DNA of 64,000 bases, taken from positions 1-64,000 of the forward strand of contig CAIXZH010000093.1 in NCBI GenBank assembly GCA_903923905.1, in the 5' to 3' direction. Position 1 is the stretch's first letter, and every line of letters begins with the position of its first letter. The stretch comes from an uncultured Bacteroidia bacterium. Its GTDB lineage: Bacteria > Bacteroidota > Bacteroidia > Bacteroidales > Prolixibacteraceae. Below the pieces are notes generated by a model. That model was not told the origin of the DNA, did no database searches, and worked only from the letters and a program-made list of their open reading frames with translations. The position numbers were made by a program, and so were the translations under genes. Shown here one piece after another: positions 16,939 to 26,345 of the stretch.

Positions 16939-19236
16939 ATGAGAATTCTTTTATTATTTATTGCGATAATTGGCTTGAGTATTTCAGTCCAGGCACAGAA
17001 ACACAAATACCTGTTGCATACCGATGCGAACATTCAGCGATTGAAAGATCAGATTAAAAGTGACCCGGAAGTGAGACAGGCGTGGGAGAACCAGCTTAAA
17101 AAGGCTGAAGAGATTCTGAAAAGAGAGCACTCCGGAGCACCCGATCTGCAGGAACTTGGACTGGCATACCGTATGACAGGAGATGTTCGTTTTGCTGAAC
17201 TGATCAAAAAAATACTGCTTGAGGTGACCACCCAGGAATCATGGGAAGGTGAAGATCTGCTGAAACGTACCCCTCAATGGAAAGGTGGTCTGGGAACTGC
17301 CCACACCAGTTTCTATGTTGCAATCGGATACGACTGCGCCTATAATTACCTTTCTCCTGCAGAACGGAAACTTATAGCTGAACGTATTGTGAAAGTGGGA
17401 ATTAAACCGGCACTAAATGACTGGCTTACCCCGGAAACCAATATCCATACCTTTGATACGATGGGGCATAATTGGTGGAGCGCCTGTGTCGATATGGCCG
17501 GGTTTGCAGCTCTTGCTGTAAAAGATGAGATTCCAGATGCCGTAAAGTGGGCAGAAGATATTTCAGAAACAGCAGCCGAATGGGTCAATTTCTCCGGAAA
17601 TGTGATGGATAACAAACCGGTAAGTTTCGATCGTGACGGTGGGTTTTATGAAAGTATCAACTATGCAGGTTTCGGATTTTCACAATATTTGCTGTTCAGG
17701 CTGGCATTTCAGAATGTTCTCCCCAAGTCTAAATTGCCGGATATTCCTGTAATGGGAAAGATGGCCGATTTCTTTATTCAGACCACCTATTATGCTGCTA
17801 ACGGACCAATGTCAATCAATTTTGGAGACAGCAATCTCAAACGGAATGGTAACTCATGCGTCATTTTGCTTTGGAACCTGGGATTTCAAAGTGATCGATA
17901 TGCATGGTATCTGAAAAAGACAGAACGGGGAATTGATAAGGAAGGGTTGGAAATGGACACCCCAAACGGACTGATTTTGCATCCCGATTTGCCAAAAACA
18001 AAGGATCTCAAATTGCCGGACTTGCCTGAATCAAAACTATTTTCAGACATGGGCTGGGCTACATTGCGCGATTCATGGAGTGACGATGCCACGATGCTCG
18101 GTGTCAAGTGCGGGTTTACCTGGAATCATGCCCATGCAGATGCCGGCTCCTATATCCTTTTTCATAAGGGTAAAAACCTGATCATCGATTCCGGAAATTC
18201 GTGGTATGGAAGCCCCCTGTATTCTCAGTATTATTGTCAGAGTGAAGCTCACAACGTGGTACTTTTCAATGGCAAAGCCCAAAGCCGTAAAGACCCTTAT
18301 TTTGGGGTGAAGAATCCGGGTCACCTCTATAGTCTTCTGGATGCCGGTAAATTGAAATACATTTACGCCGATGCCACAGGTCCGACATCCCAATGGTTTA
18401 TGCGCAATTTTCGTCATTTTCTGTGGATTGGTGATGTGATACTGGTGATCGACGATCTCCAATCTTACGAACCCGGCAAATTCGAATGGTTGCTCCATTA
18501 TAACGGGGAATCGAAACGACATGGTCTCGATTTGTCGGTGAAGGAAGGCGATGCTGAAGTGCTTGTGCGCCCGTTATATCCCGAGACATTTCCGGACGGT
18601 GGGTTGCCTCATGACTTTCCTGAAAAAATGCGATTGGAAGAAAAACAGGGTTATAAGGACCACGAGCCGGAAATGAAACAAACCTATTGGTCAGTCAGCC
18701 ATTTTCAGGATACCGACCGCACAAAGTTTGTTACCGCAATTATCCTTAAGGATGACCGGAACAAAGCTAAATTACCCAACATTGAGAGGTTTGACGGAAA
18801 AAACTTTCAGGGGGTAAGAATAACCCAAAACGGGAAAACCACAGAGATTTATCTTAATCTGTTGGCTGACGGGCGTATCAAGCACCGTAACAGCCTGAAC
18901 CTGATGAATGGCTGGGATACCGATGCCTACCTCATGGCTTTGACATTCCCGGAAGGCTCGGACACAAAAGAACCCAAAAGAATACAACAGCTATTTATCG
19001 CCGACGGAAGTTACCTGCGAAAGGAGGGGAAACCGATTATCCATGCACTCTCCAAATTTTTCGCAATAATTGATTTTGAGGGGGATAACAGGACAATTAA
19101 GTTTGAAGGACAACCAGTAGTTAAGGTACTTATAGCAGCAGATAAGAATCCTTCTTCTGTAACCTTTAATGGAAGAAAACAAAAAGCCACTTACCATTCA
19201 GAAACCAAAATGATTGAATTAAACGTACACCTTTAA
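16939..19236 (+). CDS. Heparinase II/III-family polysaccharide lyase
   Basis: A 765-residue exported protein with signal peptide ending VQAQ. The architecture is that of heparinase II/III-type lyases: an N-terminal alpha/alpha-toroid (about 25-370; THTFDTMGHNWWSACV-like segment near 175 and FDRDGGFYESINYAGFG near 230) and a C-terminal beta-sandwich (about 385-765) opening with FSDMGWATLRDSW and the hallmark NHAHADAGSYILFHKGKNL. These enzymes cleave uronic-acid-containing polysaccharides, using Tyr/His or Asn/His pairs between the two domains. The PL family (12, 15, 17, 21 and others share the fold) cannot be named from sequence alone. With GH88 upstream, it is the best intact candidate for generating unsaturated oligosaccharides in this locus. 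It is the last gene of the block; no clear terminator was seen. Confidence 0.82.
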   Translation: MRILLLFIAIIGLSISVQAQKHKYLLHTDANIQRLKDQIKSDPEVRQAWENQLKKAEEILKREHSGAPDLQELGLAYRMTGDVRFAELIKKILLEVTTQESWEGEDLLKRTPQWKGGLGTAHTSFYVAIGYDCAYNYLSPAERKLIAERIVKVGIKPALNDWLTPETNIHTFDTMGHNWWSACVDMAGFAALAVKDEIPDAVKWAEDISETAAEWVNFSGNVMDNKPVSFDRDGGFYESINYAGFGFSQYLLFRLAFQNVLPKSKLPDIPVMGKMADFFIQTTYYAANGPMSINFGDSNLKRNGNSCVILLWNLGFQSDRYAWYLKKTERGIDKEGLEMDTPNGLILHPDLPKTKDLKLPDLPESKLFSDMGWATLRDSWSDDATMLGVKCGFTWNHAHADAGSYILFHKGKNLIIDSGNSWYGSPLYSQYYCQSEAHNVVLFNGKAQSRKDPYFGVKNPGHLYSLLDAGKLKYIYADATGPTSQWFMRNFRHFLWIGDVILVIDDLQSYEPGKFEWLLHYNGESKRHGLDLSVKEGDAEVLVRPLYPETFPDGGLPHDFPEKMRLEEKQGYKDHEPEMKQTYWSVSHFQDTDRTKFVTAIILKDDRNKAKLPNIERFDGKNFQGVRITQNGKTTEIYLNLLADGRIKHRNSLNLMNGWDTDAYLMALTFPEGSDTKEPKRIQQLFIADGSYLRKEGKPIIHALSKFFAIIDFEGDNRTIKFEGQPVVKVLIAADKNPSSVTFNGRKQKATYHSETKMIELNVHL

Positions 19237-19470
19237 AGTTAATTAGGTATTTAATACTATGAATTACCTAGAATTAATGGCTTTATCAAGATTAAACTTC
19301 TCCCCCAGAATCATAATAATCTTCCTTTAGCTGTATTTCTGAGAATAATTAAAAACCTAATCCGTAGAAAAGTTAATTATTCCAGAAAATGTATTTTTAC
19401 AAAAAATTAGTATTAATAATCAGTTAATGGGAGAGTCAGTTTCTTCGGGCAATTTACCTATTTGAAAATT

Positions 19471-20724
19471 ATGGAAAAATCTCAACAAGAATGGTCACGG
19501 CGAAAGTTTATAAACATGTTAACCGGGACGGGGGCATTCATGATATTGAACCCGCGTTTGTCCTGGGCTGTTGATGAAGTCGACCCTCGAATAGCTGCAA
19601 TAGTAGCCAAAACAACAGGAATCGATACACATAATCATATTGATGTTCCTCTAAGTGCAAAAGAGTCGCCCGGTCCAAAAATCGACCTGGCCGGTGAAAT
19701 TTCGAAGTCTGGTTTGTCGGCTATCTGCATGACATTTGCCGTTGATTATCAGCAACTTCGCAATCCAGGCGAGGCCTATGACCGGTTTATAAACGGATTG
19801 AATGCTATGGATGTGGTGCTGGAAAGTAACAATATGAAGAGCTCTTTAAACCTTGCAGACCTTCGTTCTGCTCAAAATAATCATAGTTTAACTGTCATTC
19901 AATCAGTTGAGGGCGCCCACTTTCTTGAAGGGCATCTGGATCGACTCGGAGTCGCATATAGCCGGGGATTGCGACACCTGGGACTACTTCATGACAGCGA
20001 TGCATCCGTGCCACTAGGTGACGTTTATACAAACACACCAAAATGGGGTGGACTAACCGATTTCGGAGCAGATGTCATCAAAGAATGTAACAAGCTTGGC
20101 ATTCTGGTTGACCTTACCCATGCGAGCAATGCAACGATAAACGCTGCCCTAAAAGTTTCATCCAAACCGGTACTTATTTCTCATACCGGACTCAATACCT
20201 GTTTGGGGCAGAATGAGTTCATGGCCAAAATGATGCGCCCAAGACTCATCAGTAAGGAGCAAGCTAAAATTGTTGCAGACGCTGGCGGAGTAATTGGTGT
20301 ATGGACACACCTGGCAGAAACGCCACTGGAGTATGCGAGGAATGTCAGAGCTATGGTCAACATCATCGGAATTGACCATGTTTGCATTGGTACCGATACC
20401 AAGCTAACTCCTGTTTACAGACCTGCAGGTGGCTTCGGCCCTAAACCGGATGACCGTTCTCCCCAGCCTGGCGGTGGCATTCCCGTTAATACCCCGGTTG
20501 CCCGTCCACGAGATAATAATAGCCACAATGGCCCCGACGGAGATAAAAACAGCCACAGAATCGGCGAACGCACCAACGAAGCCTGGAAGGATCAAAATGC
20601 CGGTTTTTATTACACAGTGATTGATGCAATGTTAAAAACTGGCTTCACCGAAGATGAAATCGGGAAGATAGGTGGTGGTAATTTTTGCCGGATATTTGAT
20701 TCAGCCACTGCAGGTCACTTCTAA
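19471..20724 (+). CDS. Exported membrane-dipeptidase family protein (peptidase M19)
   Basis: A 417-residue zinc dipeptidase of the renal-dipeptidase family. The ATG at 19471 begins a twin-arginine signal (SRRKFINMLTGTGAFMI); an upstream TTG adds three residues only. Metal-site motifs are visible: DTHNHID (the family usually has DGHND), VEGAH with the bridging Glu, LVDLTHAS, LISHTG and CIGTDTKL. The enzyme hydrolyses dipeptides, including D-residue substrates in some bacterial members, and is probably periplasmic. An unusual Pro/Gly/Asn-rich stretch (about 320-365) precedes the C-terminal helix. It stands 235 nt after the lyase and has no functional link to it that I can see. Confidence 0.85.
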   Translation: MEKSQQEWSRRKFINMLTGTGAFMILNPRLSWAVDEVDPRIAAIVAKTTGIDTHNHIDVPLSAKESPGPKIDLAGEISKSGLSAICMTFAVDYQQLRNPGEAYDRFINGLNAMDVVLESNNMKSSLNLADLRSAQNNHSLTVIQSVEGAHFLEGHLDRLGVAYSRGLRHLGLLHDSDASVPLGDVYTNTPKWGGLTDFGADVIKECNKLGILVDLTHASNATINAALKVSSKPVLISHTGLNTCLGQNEFMAKMMRPRLISKEQAKIVADAGGVIGVWTHLAETPLEYARNVRAMVNIIGIDHVCIGTDTKLTPVYRPAGGFGPKPDDRSPQPGGGIPVNTPVARPRDNNSHNGPDGDKNSHRIGERTNEAWKDQNAGFYYTVIDAMLKTGFTEDEIGKIGGGNFCRIFDSATAGHF

Positions 20725-21070
20725 TTTAATCTGTTGACGTGTCCAAAAAAATTGTTGGTTAAAAGTCTTCCTCGTTTTCGGATATGGAACGAATACCCCG
20801 GTTTTTAAGGAGAAATATTGAGCATCTCTAAGCAAACCGAAATTCTTCTTAATTAACCATTTTTACCGATTATTCTTTATCTTTAGTACGGCTTAGAAAT
20901 AGATCTGAACATTGGCTTGTCATACTACAAAATGTCGATATAAAATGACGGAGAATTCAAGTCACACAATTTATTTAAAACTAGCTGCCAATTATTTAAC
21001 GTAGGCATTGAAGCATATTTCCATGCAGGGCTATTCATGACATTCGCAATTTTATAACAAATCTCTGACT
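20725..21070. other. Intergenic region, 346 nt, no gene seen
   Basis: AT-rich spacer between the dipeptidase and VirJ-like genes. No open frame with coding character, no RNA gene and no strong hairpin was seen. The only promoter-like element is TATCTTTA at 20878-20885, one base off the Bacteroidota TAnnTTTG box, about 185 nt before the next gene and without a clear upstream TTG partner. Confidence 0.4.
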
Positions 21071-21769
21071 ATGAAAAATACTCAGTTGTTATTTTGCAAA
21101 ATGATGCTTATAATTCTTTGTTCCCAATCATCACTTTATGCCCAGAAGTTGAGGCCATCAAAGAATTTGCCAATCATTGAATCCAAATCGGTTGGGAACG
21201 CTGATTATTATGTAATTTTATTAACCGGAAATGGAGGTTGGAGGAATCTGGTACAATCAATTACACATTATCTGAATGGAAAAAATGTATCCGTGTTGGC
21301 CATCAACACCAAGAAATATCTTTGGATAGAAAAAAAGCCAGCTCAGATAGGGTGTGATCTTGAAACACTTATTGACAGGTGCAATGCTAAATGGGGACAA
21401 AAAAAAGTTGTATTTATGGGTTATTCAATGGGTGCAGAAGTACTGCCATTTGCCGTAGATTGCATGAAAGCCACATACAGAAACGAAATGAGCGATCTGA
21501 TCTTAATTGGTCCCTGGCAAAAAGTTACCTTTAAAGTTAAACTTAGGGATTACTATCTTGAAGTAAACAAAGGAACAGATCTATATTCCGAACTATTGCA
21601 ATTGAAAACAAAAAAGGCCTACATAATCTGCGATGACAATGCATTTTCCATTTGCCACAAAGACCTGGGGGGAGTAATCGACCATGACTTTTTAAGAGGT
21701 GGTCATCATTTCGGAGGTGACTATATTACTCTTTCAAAGCTAATTGGGAAAAGATTAAAACTGGAATAA
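21071..21769 (+). CDS. VirJ/AcvB-like alpha/beta hydrolase, exported
   Basis: A 232-residue protein with a signal peptide ending SLYAQ. It matches the bacterial virulence protein VirJ family (PF06057): LTGNGGWRN at the start of the domain, INTKKYLW, the nucleophile elbow GYSMGAEVLPF and a C-terminal GGHHFGGDY with the likely catalytic His. The fold is alpha/beta hydrolase. AcvB/VirJ proteins of Agrobacterium act on lysyl-phosphatidylglycerol and affect virulence; a similar lipid role here is only inference. It is a single-gene unit flanked by long spacers on both sides. Confidence 0.75.
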   Translation: MKNTQLLFCKMMLIILCSQSSLYAQKLRPSKNLPIIESKSVGNADYYVILLTGNGGWRNLVQSITHYLNGKNVSVLAINTKKYLWIEKKPAQIGCDLETLIDRCNAKWGQKKVVFMGYSMGAEVLPFAVDCMKATYRNEMSDLILIGPWQKVTFKVKLRDYYLEVNKGTDLYSELLQLKTKKAYIICDDNAFSICHKDLGGVIDHDFLRGGHHFGGDYITLSKLIGKRLKLE

Positions 21770-22096
21770 TGGTTTGGTTCAGTTAATTGACCTTAAGTTT
21801 ACCTCATCAAACTTCGGTTGAATTTTTATTTTCATAAAACATATTCATAAAACCTATTGGCAAACGTAATATCCCAAAAGACCAATAAATATTGAATAGG
21901 ATTAGATTGTAGGATAATAAGAAGTCGATTTTAGTACCCAATTATGCGCGTTTTGAGATCATTCTTTATAAAATCTTTATATCCACCCCCCATTTTTAAT
22001 AATACCATTATTAAAAAGATCCGTTTCTTTGCAAAAAGAATTATCGCACTAATATGAACCGCGAAATTCATTTAATTATCATAACTGGTTTAATAT
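21770..22096. other. Intergenic region, 327 nt, upstream of the KimA-like gene
   Basis: AT-rich spacer without a gene. It contains the perfect palindrome listed at 21993-22017 and, 5 nt after it, TTTCTTTG (22024-22031), one base off the Bacteroidota -7 box TAnnTTTG. No convincing TTG at the -33 distance was found, so the promoter is not called. Confidence 0.4.
21993..22017. promoter_or_regulatory. Perfect AT-rich palindrome, candidate operator
   Basis: Eleven bases on each side of a 3-nt centre (ACC) form a perfect inverted repeat, with left arm TTTTTAATAAT. It lies about 80 nt before the KimA-like start and immediately before a weak -7-like box. Placement and symmetry suit a dimeric repressor site; the stem contains no G or C, which argues against a terminator. 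The binding protein is unknown. Confidence 0.45.
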
Positions 22097-24109
22097 ATGG
22101 CTCGTGATATTGATGTTTCTGCATTATTTGGAAAATTAAAGAATATTTTCATTGGCAGGGCTAAGACCCTACAAGATAAATCGATATTTCATAAACTCTC
22201 ATTAATCGCTTTTTTTGCCTGGATAGGATTGGGAGCGGATGGTATTTCATCTTCATGTTACGGACCTGAGGAGGCATTCCGAAATCTTGTGGGTCATCCA
22301 ATGCTGGCTATTTTTGTTGCACTGGGTACCGTATTTACCATTTTTATCATCAGTTCAAGTTACAGCCAGATCATAAAACTTTTCCCGCATGGTGGAGGTG
22401 GGTATCTGGTAGGCAGCAAGCTAATATCTCCTACCGTTGGTATGATTTCGGGCTGTGCCCTGATTATTGATTATGTTCTCACCATAACGATCTCAGTGTC
22501 GAGTGGCGCAGATGCCCTTTTCAGCTTCCTGCCTGATTCAGTGCAGCTTTTTAAGCTGGCAGTTGCGATCGGGGGCGTTTTCCTCCTTATCCTGTTAAAC
22601 CTCCGTGGAGTTAAGGAGTCCGTAGTTTCGCTTACCCCGATCTTCGTTGTCTTTATGGTAATGCACGTTTTTGTAATTGTCTATGCAATTGCTTTGCAGT
22701 CCGGAAATTTCCAGACTGTATTTCACGAAACATCTAATCAATTACATTCATCTGTTCTGGAAGTAGGCAAATTGGGAACACTGTTTTTAATCCTGAAAGC
22801 CTATAGTATGGGGGCCGGAACCTTTACAGGAATTGAAGCAGTCAGCAACGGAATGCCGATTCTTCGCGAACCAAGGGTAAAAACGGCCAGAAGAACCATG
22901 GTCTTAATGGCCATCTCCTTGTCATTTCTTGTAATGGGATTAATGGTAGCCTATGCATTATACAATGTTCAAATCAGTCCGACAAAGACCTTAAATGCCG
23001 TTTTATTTGACAGTGTCACTTCCGGCTGGGCCCCATTTTGGTCCAAAAGTTTTATTGGTATTACACTGGTATCGGAAGCGGCTTTGTTATTCGTTGCAGC
23101 CCAAACAGGGTTTATTGATGGGCCACGAATTATGGCCAATATGGCTCTTGACCGCTGGTTTCCTAAGAAATATGCCTCTCTTAGCGATCGGTTGGTAACC
23201 ATGAATGGGGTTTTTCTTATGGGTCTTTCAGCAATTGTCCTTATAGCTCTTTCCAAAGGTTCAGTCACTTTCATGGTTGTTCTTTACAGTATCAATGTTT
23301 TTATCACTTTTTCGATTTCGCAACTTGGGATGGTAAGGCACTGGTGGATTGAACGTGTCAAGCTAAGCCATTGGAGAAGAAAGCTAGCGATCAATGGAAT
23401 CGGTTTTATTTTAACTTCATTTATCCTGGTTTCTGTAACAATTATCAAATTCACAGAAGGTGGCTGGATTACCCTGGTTATAACCGGACTATTCATCCTT
23501 TTGGCAATTAACATCAAACGACATTACTATACAACCACGAAGCGTTTCATGAAAGTCCGTCAAAAAGCGATCATAGACCTTCATGAGGCGCTTGACCACT
23601 CCCCATTCCATGAGCTGCATCCCGATACTGCTTCTATCCAATTCAACCCTGAAGCAAAAACTGCAATTGTTCTGGTTAAAGGATTCGGCGGCACCGGGCT
23701 TCATACCTTTCTGAGGATCAATGAGAGTTTTAAGGGAATTTACCAGAATTTTATCTTCATCCGCGTCGGCATCGTAAACTCTAAAGTCTACAGAGGTTCG
23801 GACGAGCTTGATCATTTCAAAGCTTCAGTGAAAGAGGACGGCAGGAAATATGTAAACATCGCCAATCAATTCGGGTTTTACGGCAAAAGTATCTGGACGA
23901 TTGGAACTGATCCTGTGGATGAGGTCTATAAGATGGTCAAAAAGATCATGCCATTGTTATCCAATCCAACGTTTTTTGGCGGTCAGATGGTCTTCTCCAA
24001 AACATTTGTAATGTCTCAACTTCTTCATAACCACACTATATTTTCCATACAAAAACGGTTCTTTAAATTTGGAATTCCAATTGTAATATTTCCTATTAAG
24101 GTAGATTAG
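22097..24109 (+). CDS. APC-superfamily permease, KimA-like potassium importer
   Basis: A 670-residue membrane protein. Twelve or so hydrophobic helices occupy about 30-480 (first helix IAFFAWIGLGADGISSSCYG; later AYSMGAGTFTGIEAVSNG and FIDGPRIMANMALDRWFP), followed by a cytosolic domain of about 180 residues. This layout and the GADGISSSCYGPEEAF segment fit the KUP-related KimA (YdaO) group of proton-coupled potassium importers, some of which are shut off by cyclic di-AMP through the C-terminal domain. The annotation as a potassium importer is by family; another cation or an amino acid remains possible. It is transcribed alone. The upstream palindrome at 21993-22017 may control it. Confidence 0.75.
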   Translation: MARDIDVSALFGKLKNIFIGRAKTLQDKSIFHKLSLIAFFAWIGLGADGISSSCYGPEEAFRNLVGHPMLAIFVALGTVFTIFIISSSYSQIIKLFPHGGGGYLVGSKLISPTVGMISGCALIIDYVLTITISVSSGADALFSFLPDSVQLFKLAVAIGGVFLLILLNLRGVKESVVSLTPIFVVFMVMHVFVIVYAIALQSGNFQTVFHETSNQLHSSVLEVGKLGTLFLILKAYSMGAGTFTGIEAVSNGMPILREPRVKTARRTMVLMAISLSFLVMGLMVAYALYNVQISPTKTLNAVLFDSVTSGWAPFWSKSFIGITLVSEAALLFVAAQTGFIDGPRIMANMALDRWFPKKYASLSDRLVTMNGVFLMGLSAIVLIALSKGSVTFMVVLYSINVFITFSISQLGMVRHWWIERVKLSHWRRKLAINGIGFILTSFILVSVTIIKFTEGGWITLVITGLFILLAINIKRHYYTTTKRFMKVRQKAIIDLHEALDHSPFHELHPDTASIQFNPEAKTAIVLVKGFGGTGLHTFLRINESFKGIYQNFIFIRVGIVNSKVYRGSDELDHFKASVKEDGRKYVNIANQFGFYGKSIWTIGTDPVDEVYKMVKKIMPLLSNPTFFGGQMVFSKTFVMSQLLHNHTIFSIQKRFFKFGIPIVIFPIKVD

Positions 24110-24284
24110 GATTCATCGAGCCCATTGAAAGGAATGTCCTCATCCGTGATAAGCTGACAAATCTGATCCACCAATTCGTAAATTTCCATTCCCTTTTATA
24201 AAGAGGCAAATCCTTTGGAGCAATACTGGCTTCGTCTTCAAATATTTTACCCGACAGTTTAAATTCTATTTGTCTATCAGCTTC
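24109..24284 (-). pseudogene. Short decayed coding remnant after the aldehyde dehydrogenase
   Basis: The spacer between the convergent permease and aldehyde dehydrogenase genes retains coding-like sequence on the minus strand in two frames. One reads IEFKLSGKIFEDEASIAPKD and LPLYKRE; the other continues MEIYELVDQICQLITDEDIP before a stop. Joined by a frameshift they give about 55 residues resembling the N-terminal end of small helical Bacteroidota proteins with an LPLYKKG-EI opening (recalled similarity, not searched). No start codon or full domain remains. Confidence 0.35.
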
Positions 24285-25641
24285 TTAAATGATAGGCTTT
24301 AGGTTGGGTAAATGCCCGTAATCCAACATTCGAAAGGGTACTGCCAAAACCGCTGTGATTCCTGCCACTCCAGGGAAGGGCTGCACTTACCCGGTCGCAA
24401 CAATTCCAATAGACCGTTCCCGCATTCAGCTGGCTCTGCATTTTTGCTGCCCGCTCCTCGTTTGAGCTAAAGACGGCAGCAGTGAGTCCATATTGCGTAT
24501 CATTCATAAAAGCAACGGCTTCAGAATCGTTATCCACCTTCATGATTCCAATAACCGGACCAAAAGATTCTTCCTTCATCACATCCATCTCATGGGTAAC
24601 ATCCACTAAAACAGTTGGTTCAAAATAATTCCCGAGTCCATCGATCCGTTTGCCGCCACATAATACCCTGGCACCCTTAGCCAGAGCATCCTCAACTTGT
24701 GCCGCCAAAAAAGCAGGTTGTTCTTTCCTGGTTAAAGCACCAATATAGACATTTTCCGCAGCGGGACTTCCGATCTTATAAGACTTAACTTCTGCAACAA
24801 AAGCTTCAACATAGGCATTGTAGACCTTTTCATGGACATAAATCCGTTCCACGGCACAACAGCTTTGACCATTGTTATAAAATGCCCCGTCGGCTGTATT
24901 TGCAGCAACAGTTTTGACATCGGTGACATCATCCGCAACATACAACGGGTCTTTCCCTCCCAGTTCGAGTCCGCAAGGCTTCATTTTGGTACTTACGCGT
25001 TCGTAGATATATTTCCCGGTCTTGTACGAGCCGGTGAAAAAATAGCCATCCAGATCAGCATCAAGCAACAGCTCACCAACCTCTTTGGCGCCAACTGCAC
25101 ATTGAAAAACATTGTGAGGGACACCCGCTTCATGAAGGTATTTTTCTATTTGCATACCGGTTAAGGTGGCGAGTTCCGAGGGTTTATAGATGACCCCATT
25201 GCCAGCGAGTAGTGCCGGCACAAATACATTCGTACCTACAAGATAGGGATAGTTCCAGGCTGAAATATTGCAGATCACCCCTAAAGGTTCATACACAATT
25301 TTTTCGCGGGTAGGACCAGTCGGCACCATCCACTCTTCGCTCAGTGCAGCCGAAGCATTATTCGTGAGCCATTCAATTCTTGAATATGCTCCATTCACTT
25401 CATTTTTAGCCTGCTGCAATGGCTTACCCACCTCGCTGGTCAATATTTCAGCACATGACAGAATATTCGATTTAAGAAGCTCTCCAAATTTTTGAAGAAT
25501 GGAAATCCGATCAGGCAACGGGACTGAGGCCCATTGTTTCTGAGCCTCTTTTGCTGCCATAACTTTTTTTGCGATACTTTGCTGATCGTCCCCGACAACA
25601 GTGGTGATTACTTCGTTTGTAGCTGGATTAACGATATTCAT
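24277..25641 (-). CDS. Aldehyde dehydrogenase, probably for a gamma-glutamyl aldehyde
   Basis: A 454-residue NAD(P)-dependent aldehyde dehydrogenase of the ALDH superfamily, cytosolic. Catalytic residues are visible: Glu226 in LELGGKDP and Cys261 in NNGQSCC, with SAWNYP and ESFGPV around them. It is the last gene of a five-gene minus-strand operon and its ATG overlaps the stop of the amide hydrolase gene by four bases (ATGA). In gamma-glutamylation routes this step oxidises the gamma-glutamyl aldehyde to the acid that the amide hydrolase then cleaves (PuuC-like role). Sequence alone would also allow succinate-semialdehyde or other aldehyde substrates; the operon supports the proposed role. 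Confidence 0.85.
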   Translation of the reverse strand: MNIVNPATNEVITTVVGDDQQSIAKKVMAAKEAQKQWASVPLPDRISILQKFGELLKSNILSCAEILTSEVGKPLQQAKNEVNGAYSRIEWLTNNASAALSEEWMVPTGPTREKIVYEPLGVICNISAWNYPYLVGTNVFVPALLAGNGVIYKPSELATLTGMQIEKYLHEAGVPHNVFQCAVGAKEVGELLLDADLDGYFFTGSYKTGKYIYERVSTKMKPCGLELGGKDPLYVADDVTDVKTVAANTADGAFYNNGQSCCAVERIYVHEKVYNAYVEAFVAEVKSYKIGSPAAENVYIGALTRKEQPAFLAAQVEDALAKGARVLCGGKRIDGLGNYFEPTVLVDVTHEMDVMKEESFGPVIGIMKVDNDSEAVAFMNDTQYGLTAAVFSSNEERAAKMQSQLNAGTVYWNCCDRVSAALPWSGRNHSGFGSTLSNVGLRAFTQPKAYHLRS

Positions 25642-26342
25642 TGCTTAAATTTTAGGGCTTCCTCAATGAACCAATCCCTGATATTTTGTGAAAGCGGGTT
25701 TATCTCTTTATTTTCAATCCGTTCCGGGTGCCATTGGACACCCAGCAAAGGAGAGCGGTTTTTCTTCTCTTTCCATTCGATCCCTTCAATAATGGCATCA
25801 CACGAATAGCAATTCACACGGAGTGTCTCTGCAACCTGGTCAATCGCCTGATGATGAGCGCTGTTTACAATTCCTTCAGGAATCGCACAGATATTTGCCA
25901 GCAAAGAATCCTCTGCCAGAAGGAGTGGATGAGTTGCATCAATCCCGTAGATATTCCGGTGATTTTGCTTCCCCGCTGCCTGCAGATCAAGAACCAGTGT
26001 CCCTCCCAAAGCGATATTAATCAGTTGTAATCCACGGCAAATACCCAGAACCGGCATCTTTAAAGTTTGCGCCAAGTCAAACAAATCGAGCTCGAAACGG
26101 TCCCTTACCCGGTTCCATTTTTCAGGTTGGTTGGCATAACATTTCAACCCGGGCTCATAAAAGATTGGATCCATATCGAGACCACCAGTGAGCAGCAATC
26201 CCTGGCATCGACTGAGATCATCCAGATTCTGCATAACCCAGGAAAGTTCAATTATTTCAACTTCCTCATCCTTTATCCAGGCCGGATAATTCGGAAATTT
26301 GGTTTCTGAAAAAGTGACCCCTATGGTAATTGTTTTTCCCAT
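25638..26342 (-). CDS. Gamma-glutamyl amide hydrolase, PuuD-like (peptidase C26)
   Basis: A 234-residue class I glutamine-amidotransferase-fold hydrolase. The triad is visible: Cys102 in LGICRGLQ, and His205 with Glu207 in GVQWHPERIE; LLTGGLDMDP marks the family. PuuD releases glutamate from gamma-glutamyl-GABA in putrescine breakdown. Here the same reaction would free glutamate from the oxidised gamma-glutamyl product. It starts 3 nt after the iron alcohol dehydrogenase stop and overlaps the aldehyde dehydrogenase by four bases, so the three are translationally coupled. Confidence 0.88.
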   Translation of the reverse strand: MGKTITIGVTFSETKFPNYPAWIKDEEVEIIELSWVMQNLDDLSRCQGLLLTGGLDMDPIFYEPGLKCYANQPEKWNRVRDRFELDLFDLAQTLKMPVLGICRGLQLINIALGGTLVLDLQAAGKQNHRNIYGIDATHPLLLAEDSLLANICAIPEGIVNSAHHQAIDQVAETLRVNCYSCDAIIEGIEWKEKKNRSPLLGVQWHPERIENKEINPLSQNIRDWFIEEALKFKQ

Positions 26343-26345
26343 CGA

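Noticed and set aside
22024-22031. -7 promoter box for the KimA-like gene
   Set aside because: TTTCTTTG differs from TAnnTTTG and no TTG at the needed distance was found.
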